From positions 62,001-126,000 of the forward strand of contig NZ_FQVF01000012.1 in assembly GCF_900129155.1 (NCBI RefSeq): a stretch of 64,000 bases of DNA. Reading direction: 5' to 3'. Each line of letters opens with the position of its first letter. The first letter of the stretch is position 1. The translations under genes and the position numbers were made by a program. This DNA is from Marinomonas polaris DSM 16579. Lineage in GTDB: Bacteria > Pseudomonadota > Gammaproteobacteria > Pseudomonadales > Marinomonadaceae. The notes beneath the pieces are model-generated. The model did not search any database. It had not been told where the DNA came from and was given only the letters and a program-made list of their open reading frames with translations. Below, in pieces: positions 56,676-64,000 of the stretch.

Positions 56676-57602
56676 ATGGTTAAAGCAAAATGGCGTTCAG
56701 TGGACGGTATCGTTCTACTGAACAAGCCGATAGGTTTAAGTTCGAACCAAGCGCTGCAGCGTGTCCGCCGTCTTTATCAGGCAGCAAAAGCTGGACATAC
56801 TGGGGCGCTTGACCCTTTGGCAACAGGAATGTTGCCATTGTGTCTCGGAGAAGCGACGAAATTTTCTCAATATTTATTGGATGCAAATAAGCGTTATCTA
56901 ACCTGCATACAGTTGGGAAAAAGAACCACAACCGGTGATCGTGAAGGTGAGGTATTAACTGAGGAGTTGATCCCTACTCTTACTGATGAATCTCTTGAAG
57001 AAATTCTAGACGGATTTCGTGGTGAAATTGAGCAAATACCTCCCATGTATTCTGCTTTAAAGCACGAAGGTAGGCCTTTGTATGAGTATGCCCGTCAAGG
57101 CATCGTTATTGAAAGGAAACGTCGTCGCGTTACTATTTCAAATCTAACTCTTGTTTCAAGAACCGAAGATACACTGACACTTGATATTCAGTGTTCCAAA
57201 GGTACTTATATTCGAACCATTGGCGAGGATATTGGTGAAGCGTTAGGTTGTGGTGCGCATCTTCATTCTTTGCATCGTATTTCGACGGCGGGATATTTGC
57301 CTGAAAATATGATGACGTTAGAGCAGTTTGAAGTGATAGCGGAGCAAGGATATGAGGCATTAGATTCTCATCTAATTTCGATGGATACCGCTGTAGAACA
57401 TTTCACTAGAGTCGATTTACCTGAGGCGGATACACTGGATATGATGTTTGGTCGAACCATACCTAGTCCTGTTTCATTAGAACATGAAACTGTAGTGAGA
57501 ATGTACGATCATGGATCACAGCGCTTCTTAGGCCTTGGGCAAATTAAAGAGACGTCTATTCGTCCTTATCGACTGGTAAATACCAGCGAGTTCTCTTTAT
57601 AA
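56676..57602 (+). CDS. truB: tRNA pseudouridine-55 synthase TruB
   Basis: A 308-residue enzyme with the catalytic Asp in GHTGALDPLATGMLPLCLGEATKF, plus YSALKHEGRPLYEYARQG and CSKGTYIRTIGEDIG. It makes the T-loop pseudouridine in tRNA. It follows rbfA by 9 bases. Confidence 0.97.
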   Translation: MVKAKWRSVDGIVLLNKPIGLSSNQALQRVRRLYQAAKAGHTGALDPLATGMLPLCLGEATKFSQYLLDANKRYLTCIQLGKRTTTGDREGEVLTEELIPTLTDESLEEILDGFRGEIEQIPPMYSALKHEGRPLYEYARQGIVIERKRRRVTISNLTLVSRTEDTLTLDIQCSKGTYIRTIGEDIGEALGCGAHLHSLHRISTAGYLPENMMTLEQFEVIAEQGYEALDSHLISMDTAVEHFTRVDLPEADTLDMMFGRTIPSPVSLEHETVVRMYDHGSQRFLGLGQIKETSIRPYRLVNTSEFSL

Positions 57603-57713
57603 ATAGCAGTGAGTTCTGCTAAAAAGAGTGTTAAACTTGCTAGCTTAGGATGACTGAAAATATGCTCGGCTATCCTTTACTTTTAATAGCATATTAATTT
57701 GGAGATTAAGATT

Positions 57714-57983
57714 ATGGCATTGTCTGCAGAATCAAAAGCAGCGTTGGTAAAAGAGTTTCAAGTAGCGGAAGGCGACACTGGTTCTCCTGAAGTTCAAGTA
57801 GCATTGTTGACTAAGAACATCGAAGGTCTTCAAGGTCACTTTAAAGCTCATATCCACGACCATCATTCTCGTCGCGGTCTAATCCGCATGGTAAACCAGC
57901 GTCGTAAGTTGTTGGATTACCTTAAGCGTAAAGATGCAGCTCGTTACACTAGTTTGATTAAAAAACTAGGTCTGCGTCGCTAA
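57714..57983 (+). CDS. rpsO: 30S ribosomal protein S15
   Basis: An 89-residue protein from ATG 57714 ([16 protein letters not shown]), with GGAG nine bases upstream; the frame open to 57699 is not the start. It has [52 protein letters not shown]. It binds the central domain of 16S rRNA. Confidence 0.98.
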   Translation: MALSAESKAALVKEFQVAEGDTGSPEVQVALLTKNIEGLQGHFKAHIHDHHSRRGLIRMVNQRRKLLDYLKRKDAARYTSLIKKLGLRR

Positions 57984-57990
57984 GACTGAG

Positions 57991-58024
57991 AAAGGGCCAT
58001 AAGTTATTATGGCCCTTTTTTTAT
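57991..58024 (+). terminator. Terminator between rpsO and pnp
   Basis: A perfect 12-base stem AAAGGGCCATAA / TTATGGCCCTTT with loop GTTA and a long T-run, 8 bases after the rpsO stop. Confidence 0.92.
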
Positions 58025-58028
58025 TGGT

Positions 58029-58130
58029 CTCCCAAGGGACAGCCTGTACTTCATATGCACTTTTCTTCTCCTGAATGAAGAAGCTGAAAGAGTTCATATG
58101 AGTACTGGCTTAAAAAGAGGTCTTTGGGAG
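58029..58130 (+). promoter_or_regulatory. Long leader hairpin of pnp, likely RNase III target
   Basis: An imperfect helix of about 100 bases. CTCCCAA (58029-58035) pairs with TTGGGAG (58124-58130); AGCC-GTACT-CATATG (58041-58057) pairs with CATATG-AGTAC-GGCT (58095-58110) with one mismatch and one bulge; TTCTTC (58063-58068) pairs with GAAGAA (58077-58082) around an eight-base loop. In E. coli a hairpin in the same place is cut by RNase III in PNPase autoregulation. Confidence 0.7.
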
Positions 58131-58159
58131 AAGAAATTTTTTTAATAAAAGGAATACGT

Positions 58160-60268
58160 GTGAGTATTACTACAAAAACTTTTCAGTTCGGTAATGATAC
58201 CGTAACGCTAGAAACAGGCCGCATTGCTCGCCAAGCAACAGGCGCTGTTCTTTGTACAATTGGTGATGCACAAGTACTTGCTACTGTTGTAGGCGCTAAA
58301 TCAGCTAAGGCTGGCCAAGACTTTTTTCCATTATCTGTTCATTATCAAGAGCGTGCTTACGCAGTTGGTAAAATTCCAGGTGGCTTCTTAAAACGTGAAG
58401 GCCGTCCTTCTGAAAAAGAAACACTGACTTCTCGTTTGATCGACCGTCCAATCCGTCCATTGTTCCCTAAAGGGTTTATGAACGAAGTTCAGGTTGTTTG
58501 TACTGTTATGTCTACTAACACTAACTTAGACGCTGATATTGCGGCTATGTTGGCAACGTCTGCAGCATTGACTATTTCTGGTATTCCGTTCAATGGTCCT
58601 ATCGGTGCGGCTCGTGTTGGTTTTAACGACGAGTCTGGTTATGTTCTTAACCCAAGCTATTCTGATCTAGATGGTTCTTTGCTAGACATGGTCGTAGCAG
58701 GTACGAAAGACGCAGTATTGATGGTTGAGTCTGAAGCGCAAGAGCTTACAGAAGACGAAATGCTAGGTGCTGTACTTTACGCTCATAAAGAAATGCAAGC
58801 GGCGATTTCTGCCATTACAGAATTCGCAGCTGAGTGTGCTAAGCCTCGTTGGGATTGGGTTGCAGATGCGGCAAACGTTTCTTTGACTGATGCACTTCAA
58901 TCTGGTTACGCAGCTCAAATCGAAGAAGCGTACGGAATCAGCGAAAAAATGGCTCGTTACGCTCAACTAGGTGTTGTTCGTGATGCGGCTGTTGCTGCAC
59001 TTGTTACTGCAGAAGGTGAGTTCTCAGAAGCTGACGTTACTGGCGCTTTCTCTAAACTTGAAAAACGCATTGTTCGTCGCCGTGTTATCGATGGCAAGCC
59101 TCGTATTGATGGTCGTGATAATAAAACAGTTCGTCCAATCAACGTTGAAGTTGGTCTACTAAGTAAAACTCATGGTTCTGCTTTGTTCACTCGTGGTGAA
59201 ACCCAGGCGATTGCAACTTGTACGCTTGGTACGAGCCGCGATTCACAAATGACTGATGGTTTGACTGGCGAAAGTAAAGACAGCTTCATGCTTCATTACA
59301 ACTTCCCTCCATACTCTGTAGGTGAGTGTGGTCGTATGGGTGGTGTTGGTCGTCGTGAAATTGGTCACGGTCGTCTAGCTCGTCGTGGTGTTCAGGCTGT
59401 ATTGCCTTCTGAAGATGAATTCCCGTACACAATCCGTATCGTATCTGAGATTACTGAATCTAACGGTTCAAGCTCTATGGCATCTGTGTGCGGCGCGTCT
59501 TTGTCTATGATGGACGCTGGTGTTCCTCTTAAGGCACCTGTTGCAGGTATCGCAATGGGTCTTATCAAAGAAGACGATGGTTTTGCTGTATTGACTGATA
59601 TCTTAGGTGACGAAGATCACCTTGGCGATATGGACTTTAAAGTAGCGGGTACTGCAGAAGGTATTACTGCGCTTCAAATGGACATCAAAATCGAAGGTAT
59701 CAACGAAGAGATTATGGATATCGCCTTGAGCCAAGCGCTTGAAGCTCGTACTCATATCCTTCGAGAGATGGCGAAAGTAATTGGTTACGCTCGTCCAGAA
59801 GTTTCTCCTAACGCGCCTTCTATGGCGACGATCAAAATTGATCCAGAGAAAATTCGTGACGTCATCGGTAAAGGTGGTGCAACAATTCGTTCTATCACTG
59901 AGCAAACTGGCGCTTCTATCGATCTAGATGACGACGGTACTGTTCGTATTTACGCTGCTGATAAAGCATCTTCTGATGCAGCATTGCTGAAGATTCATGA
60001 AATCACTGCTGAAGCAGAAGTAGATAAACTTTACAAAGGTAAAGTAGTTCGCCTAGCTGAGTTTGGTGCTTTCGTAAACATCTTACCTGGTAAAGATGGT
60101 TTGGTTCACATCTCTCAAATTGCTGAAGAGCGTATTCGTGCAGTAACCGACTTCCTTTCTGAAGGTCAAGAAGTTATCGTTAAAGTACTAGATGTTGATG
60201 CTCGTGGTCGTATCAAGCTTTCTATGAAAGATGTGACCGAAGAAGAAAAAGCAGCTTACACTGAGTAA
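58160..60268 (+). CDS. pnp: Polyribonucleotide nucleotidyltransferase
   Basis: About 702 residues from GTG 58160, with AAAGGA six bases upstream; the frame extending to 58124 lies in the leader hairpin. Two RNase PH domains carry [33 protein letters not shown] and [38 protein letters not shown] domain ([24 protein letters not shown]) and an S1 domain ([31 protein letters not shown]) follow. It is the 3'-5' phosphorolytic exonuclease of RNA decay. Confidence 0.98.
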   Translation: MSITTKTFQFGNDTVTLETGRIARQATGAVLCTIGDAQVLATVVGAKSAKAGQDFFPLSVHYQERAYAVGKIPGGFLKREGRPSEKETLTSRLIDRPIRPLFPKGFMNEVQVVCTVMSTNTNLDADIAAMLATSAALTISGIPFNGPIGAARVGFNDESGYVLNPSYSDLDGSLLDMVVAGTKDAVLMVESEAQELTEDEMLGAVLYAHKEMQAAISAITEFAAECAKPRWDWVADAANVSLTDALQSGYAAQIEEAYGISEKMARYAQLGVVRDAAVAALVTAEGEFSEADVTGAFSKLEKRIVRRRVIDGKPRIDGRDNKTVRPINVEVGLLSKTHGSALFTRGETQAIATCTLGTSRDSQMTDGLTGESKDSFMLHYNFPPYSVGECGRMGGVGRREIGHGRLARRGVQAVLPSEDEFPYTIRIVSEITESNGSSSMASVCGASLSMMDAGVPLKAPVAGIAMGLIKEDDGFAVLTDILGDEDHLGDMDFKVAGTAEGITALQMDIKIEGINEEIMDIALSQALEARTHILREMAKVIGYARPEVSPNAPSMATIKIDPEKIRDVIGKGGATIRSITEQTGASIDLDDDGTVRIYAADKASSDAALLKIHEITAEAEVDKLYKGKVVRLAEFGAFVNILPGKDGLVHISQIAEERIRAVTDFLSEGQEVIVKVLDVDARGRIKLSMKDVTEEEKAAYTE

Positions 60269-60288
60269 TTTCTAGTGTAAATTGATGT

Positions 60289-60318
60289 AAAAAGGCGCTA
60301 TTTATAGCGCCTTTTTTT
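60289..60318 (+). terminator. Terminator after pnp
   Basis: AAAAAGGCGCTA pairs with TAGCGCCTTTTT around a short loop, with a T-run. Confidence 0.92.
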
Positions 60319-60429
60319 GTTTTTAATGCACTGAATAGACTAAAATAGCAGCATTGTAATTAATGTTCGGGTTATATTTTTGACACTATTTATCTCTTAG
60401 TAGTTCAGTCTCTTAGATAAAAGGAAAAG

Positions 60430-61023
60430 ATGATGACGTTTAAAATTGTGGGTTTATTAGCGGCTAGTCTTGTATTGGCAGCATGTAGTAAAGATGCCTT
60501 GAATACGCCCGTTGAGGCAATTTCTGATTGTGTGTTTGCTGATGGTTCTAATCAGGCTGCTCCTGCTTGGGTGTGTGGTGCTCCTGTTGAGGGTGTGGCT
60601 TTGTCTGCAGTTGGTTATAGCGAAAAATCTGCCGCTGGCCCTAACTATATGAAACAGATGGCTGCAACAGCGGCACGTGTTGAGTTGGCGCAAGTACTTA
60701 GCCTTGATCTGCAAAACATGGTCAAGCAGTATGTTGAAACAACAGGTGCTGGTGATGCTGAAACAGTTGATCGTGTGAATAGTGTAGTGACTAAGCAAGT
60801 TACTGAGCAGCAATTAATTGGATCTAAAGTTGTACGTCAGATGCCTACGCCTAGTGGTGGTTTGGTTGTTTTGGTTGGTTTAGATCCTGAGCAAGCTGGA
60901 AAAGTAGCACAAGATATTTTGCGTACTTCTATGAAAAATGAACAAGCTTTGTACCAAAAATTAGAATCTGAAAAAAGTTTTGATGAGTTGGCGGCAGAAA
61001 TTGCCAAGCGTCACGCTCAGTAA
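60430..61023 (+). CDS. LPP20-family-like lipoprotein
   Basis: A 197-residue protein with a lipoprotein signal (MMTFKIVGLLAASLVLAAC; Cys19). The mature part has PAWVCGAPVEGVALSAVGYSEKSAAGPNYMKQMAATAARVELAQVL, which fits the LPP20 lipoprotein domain. Then come helical segments and GGLVVLVGLDPEQ. It is likely anchored in the envelope, with function unknown. AAAAGGAAAAG precedes the start; ATG 60433 is an alternative. Confidence 0.78.
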   Translation: MMTFKIVGLLAASLVLAACSKDALNTPVEAISDCVFADGSNQAAPAWVCGAPVEGVALSAVGYSEKSAAGPNYMKQMAATAARVELAQVLSLDLQNMVKQYVETTGAGDAETVDRVNSVVTKQVTEQQLIGSKVVRQMPTPSGGLVVLVGLDPEQAGKVAQDILRTSMKNEQALYQKLESEKSFDELAAEIAKRHAQ

Positions 61024-61031
61024 AATACAGC

Positions 61032-61068
61032 GATGAGTAGTACACAACTTTATGTGCTGCTACTCATC
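61032..61068. terminator. Hairpin between convergent lipoprotein and thioesterase genes
   Basis: GATGAGTAG (61032-61040) and CTACTCATC (61060-61068) form a perfect 9-base stem, extended by inner CAC/GTG pairs. It lacks a strong T-run on either strand. Confidence 0.6.
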
Positions 61069-61079
61069 ATGCTCCCTTT

Positions 61080-61490
61080 CTAAAGATTTGCTTCTTCATC
61101 AAAAATCGGAGTGGGCTTTTTGTTGCTGTCTACGGCCACAAAATTGAAATGTCCGGTTACTGCCTTTGTGCGTTTATCGCTATCCAATTGCTCTAAAAAA
61201 ATTGATACTTCTACTTTTAGCGAGGTTCTGCCAACATGAACCACGCGAGCGATTAATTCAACTAAAATGCCTGAAGGTATCGGTTGTTTAAAGTCCACTT
61301 GTTCTGTTGAAATGGTTACCATGGTTTTTCTGGCAAAACGGGTGGCAGCAATATAGGCAACTTCGTCCATCCACTGTAGGGCGATACCACCGAATAAGGT
61401 ATCGTAATGGTTTGTTGTTGCTGGAAACACCATCTTTGCAACGCGTGTTTCTGATATTTCTTCTCGTTTTTGGATGAGTAGCTTGTTCAT
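61080..61490 (-). CDS. Acyl-CoA thioesterase (hotdog fold)
   Basis: About 136 residues from ATG 61490 (MNKLLIQKREEISETRVAKMVFP). The hotdog signature is NHYDTLFGGIALQWMDEVAYIAATRFA, followed by FKQPIPSGILVELIARVVHVGRTSLKVEVSI, typical of YciA/BACH-type thioesterases that hydrolyse acyl-CoAs. Its start codon overlaps that of the divergent DUF3080 gene within CATG at 61488-61491. Confidence 0.87.
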   Translation of the reverse strand: MNKLLIQKREEISETRVAKMVFPATTNHYDTLFGGIALQWMDEVAYIAATRFARKTMVTISTEQVDFKQPIPSGILVELIARVVHVGRTSLKVEVSIFLEQLDSDKRTKAVTGHFNFVAVDSNKKPTPIFDEEANL

Positions 61491-62520
61491 GTTAATAAAA
61501 CCTTTTCTTTCAATGATTCTGTTAGGCGGCATTATACTCGCTGGAGTAAGTGGTTGTGATACGCGTTTTAAAGCAGAAGACGTTTTATCTCAATATGTTG
61601 TGGATTTAAATCGTTCTCAGTTTTTGTCTATTTCATCTCCAGCAATTGTAATGCCAGCTAGCTTGCCGTCATCACGTAATCGTCAACAAAGTTTGACTCA
61701 CTTCGATATTGGTTTATTAGATTTCTTGTCTTTGCAGCGGTGTGATGTTGGTATTGTGGCGGGCAGAAAAAATAGCATTCTTGGTAAGGTTATGCCTGAT
61801 AGTCAGCGATTTTTATACGAGCTAGACATCATTCGCGCTATAGAGTCGTGTGATATAAAGAATGAGTCTTTGTCTAAAGAATTGTATCAAATAGCCCAAC
61901 AGAAGCGCCTTGAATTACCTATGGCATTCGGTAATGCTCTTTTTAATGGCGCAGAAAGCGAGGCGTTTTTTAGTTTATCTAATGGTTTTTTACCTCTCAA
62001 CTATTCTACTGCAGAGCAACAGGAGCTATTGAATTCTTTAAATCGATTGCTTGCCATTGGTGAGAGTCTTGAGGATTTACCACTTGTTGATGCTAATGTT
62101 TTTGAGGGAGATTTGAAAATACTAATGGACAGTGAGTACGCTGGCCGACTGTTGTATTCGTTGGCACGTGTCACTAGTTATTTAGATCTTGTTGCGAATA
62201 AAGTGAAAGCATTAGATGGTAATATTTGTGGAGCTCCAATGGTTTATCTTAAACAGCAGTTTGAGACGCATTATGTAAAAGTTGTTCAGCCTTATATGGG
62301 GCGAATAACTCGCGGAGCTTATCAGATACTGCCACTTTTGAATCGTTTGTTTGAGGTAAGTGAGCCTTTAAGTCGTGATATGCAAACTTTTTCGTATCAA
62401 TTTTCTCTGAATGAAGCGACTAGTGAATGGCAGCGTTACCAGCTTGTGTCTCAATATCATGCTAAGCAGTGGAGTGCTTTGTTTGCTAAGTGTTCAATAT
62501 CTATTGGTGGCAAGTCTTAG
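61489..62520 (+). CDS. DUF3080-family lipoprotein
   Basis: About 343 residues from ATG 61489 (MLIKPFLSMILLGGIILAGVSGC), with a lipobox at Cys23. It matches my memory of DUF3080: a DVLSQYVVDLNR segment after the lipobox, LPSSRNRQQSL, IGLLDFLSLQRCDVGIVAGRKNSILGKVMPDSQRFLYELDIIRAIESC. It is mostly helical. Function unknown; probably in the envelope. An in-frame ATG at 61474 would extend it further into the divergent thioesterase gene. Confidence 0.78.
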   Translation: MLIKPFLSMILLGGIILAGVSGCDTRFKAEDVLSQYVVDLNRSQFLSISSPAIVMPASLPSSRNRQQSLTHFDIGLLDFLSLQRCDVGIVAGRKNSILGKVMPDSQRFLYELDIIRAIESCDIKNESLSKELYQIAQQKRLELPMAFGNALFNGAESEAFFSLSNGFLPLNYSTAEQQELLNSLNRLLAIGESLEDLPLVDANVFEGDLKILMDSEYAGRLLYSLARVTSYLDLVANKVKALDGNICGAPMVYLKQQFETHYVKVVQPYMGRITRGAYQILPLLNRLFEVSEPLSRDMQTFSYQFSLNEATSEWQRYQLVSQYHAKQWSALFAKCSISIGGKS

Positions 62521-62530
62521 CATAAAATAG

Positions 62531-62854
62531 TTAGATACGAGTGTTAATTTGTTGCTCTAAACTCTCAACGGCATCATATTGATACGCTGGGCCTTCTGCT
62601 AAAGGCTCGAAGCTTAATGCTTTTAGTAGGGCGATGTTTGCAATGGGGTTTTCTCCAATGCTGTGCGAAAATTGAATGGGCCGTGTAATTGCGTGAGGCT
62701 GATGAAAGTTTAATTCATCCTGGGTATCGATAACAGACGGCCCGGGTTGATTGAATAGACTCATTAATAAGGCAAAATGAGCATTGCCAGAAACCGGTTT
62801 GCCCGCTTTGCTGCTTTGGGTTACCTGTGTTTCAACAATTTCTCTTAAATTCAT
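62531..62854 (-). CDS. Small hypothetical protein
   Basis: A 107-residue soluble protein with no recognised domain: MNLREIVETQVTQSSKAGKPVSGNAHFALLMSLFNQPGP, then a polar middle and a predicted helical end. A weak AGG precedes ATG 62854. The convergent gene stops 10 bases away. It is probably real, given the lack of any alternative frame. Confidence 0.6.
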   Translation of the reverse strand: MNLREIVETQVTQSSKAGKPVSGNAHFALLMSLFNQPGPSVIDTQDELNFHQPHAITRPIQFSHSIGENPIANIALLKALSFEPLAEGPAYQYDAVESLEQQINTRI

Positions 62855-63172
62855 TTATGTGCCTATTAAATCATCTACGATAAAGCTATCGGCACAGAGC
62901 GATTTTTCTTAAAGAAAACAGGGAATTAATTAAAAATGCTTTTTCATCAGTGATAGGTGCGATGGAATGTTGCTATTTTGACTTTTATCGTTAGGTGAGT
63001 ATTTTTAAATTGTGATTTTTTGTATATAAGGCTATCAATTTTTGTTCAATGTATAGCCCAAAGTGTTTAAGCATCGTACTATAATGCATTATAGATCAAT
63101 TATATTTTTAGGGTCTTCTGCTTTTATTTAGAAAAGTGAGCCGCTTAACATCAGTGCGGTAGGGCATAGTGC
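62855..63172. other. Divergent intergenic region upstream of the GGDEF gene
   Basis: A 318-base AT-rich region without a gene. It contains a 16-base perfect palindrome at 63079-63094 and presumably the promoters of both flanking genes. Confidence 0.55.
63079..63094. promoter_or_regulatory. 16-base perfect palindrome
   Basis: CTATAATGCATTATAG is fully self-complementary and contains TATAAT on each strand. It could be an operator overlapping a -10 box. Confidence 0.5.
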
Positions 63173-64000
63173 ATGCATGATATTAACGAACTGATCGACA
63201 ATGTTAGACGTAATGAAGAGATTGCACGCAAATTCTTTGAGATAGAGCGTTGTATACTTTCGATTGGACGTTGTGATCAGTTTGTTTCAACATTAACCAA
63301 GGAAGTGCAGAAGCAGTTTAGTGTGCCTTATGTTTGGGTGAATCTAATTAATGAAGCACCTTTGTCTCATCTAATAGAAAGTCTAGAGAAAATGCCTGAT
63401 CTACGAGATAGGGTGCTTTTTACAAGACGTCGTTCTATGATCGATATCATCAAGTCCAGTAATAAAACCGTTTTAGTAAATACTAATTTAAGCCGATGCT
63501 GGGAAATCATTCCCTCTGTTTATCGCGATATTATTTCTTCTGTCGCCATTTCTCCTTTGACTATTGATGGTGAGTTGGTTGGATTGTTTTGTCAGGCCGA
63601 TTCAGACAGCTCTAGATATGATGCGACGACAAAAGATACTTTTTTACTTGATCAGTTAGCGATTAAAATCTCTATTTGTTTGAGTAATGTGACGGCAAGG
63701 GAAAAGCTAGAGTATTTGGCGACACGAGATCCATTAACGGGCTTATTAAACCGTCGACAGCTAGAGTTGATGCTAGATCGTGAGTTTGCTCGCTCTAAAA
63801 TGCAGGAGCGTGATTTAACTGTTGTATTCATTGATTGTGATGCCTTTAAGTCCATTAATGATACGTTAGGCCATAATTGTGGTGATGAGGTATTGGAGTA
63901 TATCGCTAAGCGTTTGCTAAAATACGTTCACAAGCAAGGTTTAGCATTTCGATTTGCAGGTGATGAATTTGTGTTTGTTATGCCTGGAAAAAGTTATGAG
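63173..64000 (+). CDS. Diguanylate cyclase with DUF484/GAF-like sensor domain (3' end outside window)
   Basis: The frame from ATG 63173 (AGGG eight bases upstream) runs 276 codons to the window edge. Residues about 1-180 look like a DUF484/GAF-type sensory domain (IERCILSIGRCDQFVSTLTKEVQKQFSVPYVWVNL; LTIDGELVGLFCQADSDSSRYDATTKDTFLLDQLAIKI). A GGDEF domain follows: LATRDPLTGLLNRRQLELML, FIDCDAFKSINDTLGHNCGDEVLEYIAKRL and the active-site loop FRFAGDEFVFV, with Ala in the first Gly position. It probably makes cyclic di-GMP, and the AGDEF variant is usually active. It is cytoplasmic, with no membrane helix seen. A downstream EAL domain cannot be excluded. Confidence 0.88.
   Translation, partial: MHDINELIDNVRRNEEIARKFFEIERCILSIGRCDQFVSTLTKEVQKQFSVPYVWVNLINEAPLSHLIESLEKMPDLRDRVLFTRRRSMIDIIKSSNKTVLVNTNLSRCWEIIPSVYRDIISSVAISPLTIDGELVGLFCQADSDSSRYDATTKDTFLLDQLAIKISICLSNVTAREKLEYLATRDPLTGLLNRRQLELMLDREFARSKMQERDLTVVFIDCDAFKSINDTLGHNCGDEVLEYIAKRLLKYVHKQGLAFRFAGDEFVFVMPGKSYE

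Noticed and set aside
1..64000. Prophage, insertion sequence, CRISPR or toxin-antitoxin content
   Set aside because: No transposase, integrase, repeat-spacer array or toxin/antitoxin pair could be recognised on either strand.

Overview
The window looks like a chromosomal segment of a marine gammaproteobacterium of the Oceanospirillales type, most likely Marinomonas or a close relative. This rests on the gene order secG-tRNA-Leu-rimP-nusA-infB-rbfA-truB-rpsO-pnp, the rlmE-ftsH-folP-glmM-tpiA block, the AT-leaning composition and general protein character. The genus is an inference that was not tested by any search. No insertion sequence, integrase, phage gene or CRISPR array is visible.

Left part (1-10.5 kb): a partial RhlE-type DEAD-box helicase, then a tight five-gene minus-strand operon (10514 to 1271). 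It encodes circularly permuted ATP-grasp, alpha-E (DUF403), transglutaminase-DUF2126 fusion, ATP-grasp/alpha-E fusion and stand-alone transglutaminase proteins. These are the parts of a poorly understood amidoligase/peptide-modification system that often travels with the Anbu proteasome homologue; here each module is present twice and Anbu is not in the window.

10.8-25 kb: accessory metabolic and transport genes. They are an FAD aromatic hydroxylase, a membrane PQQ glucose/quinate-type dehydrogenase, an NhaC-family antiporter, an EamA transporter, a TetR regulator divergent from an RND efflux pair without an outer-membrane partner, two Rossmann-fold proteins, a second TetR and a DUF1349 protein. 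Clear inverted repeats sit in both TetR-controlled intergenic regions.

25-32 kb: a PhnD-C-E-E type ABC transporter lies directly beside a sigma-54 response regulator and membrane histidine kinase. A near-consensus -24/-12 promoter precedes phnD, with matching GGGAC-N6-GTCYYC-like inverted repeats upstream of both phnD and the kinase. The locus reads as a self-contained sense-and-import unit with no phosphonate catabolic genes.

32-41.3 kb: a nitroreductase and a phosphopantetheinyl transferase on the plus strand, then a minus-strand hydroxamate-siderophore-type locus (FhuC, FhuD, FhuB, YojI/PvdE-like exporter, TonB receptor) behind a Fur-box-like promoter. No siderophore synthetase is present.

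41.7-64 kb: mostly housekeeping genes for translation, RNA processing, proteolysis and envelope precursors (prfC, erpA, yhbY, rlmE, ftsH, folP, glmM, tpiA, secG, tRNA-Leu, rimP to pnp). These are followed by two lipoproteins, a thioesterase, small unknown genes and a truncated GAF/DUF484-like plus GGDEF protein at the right edge.
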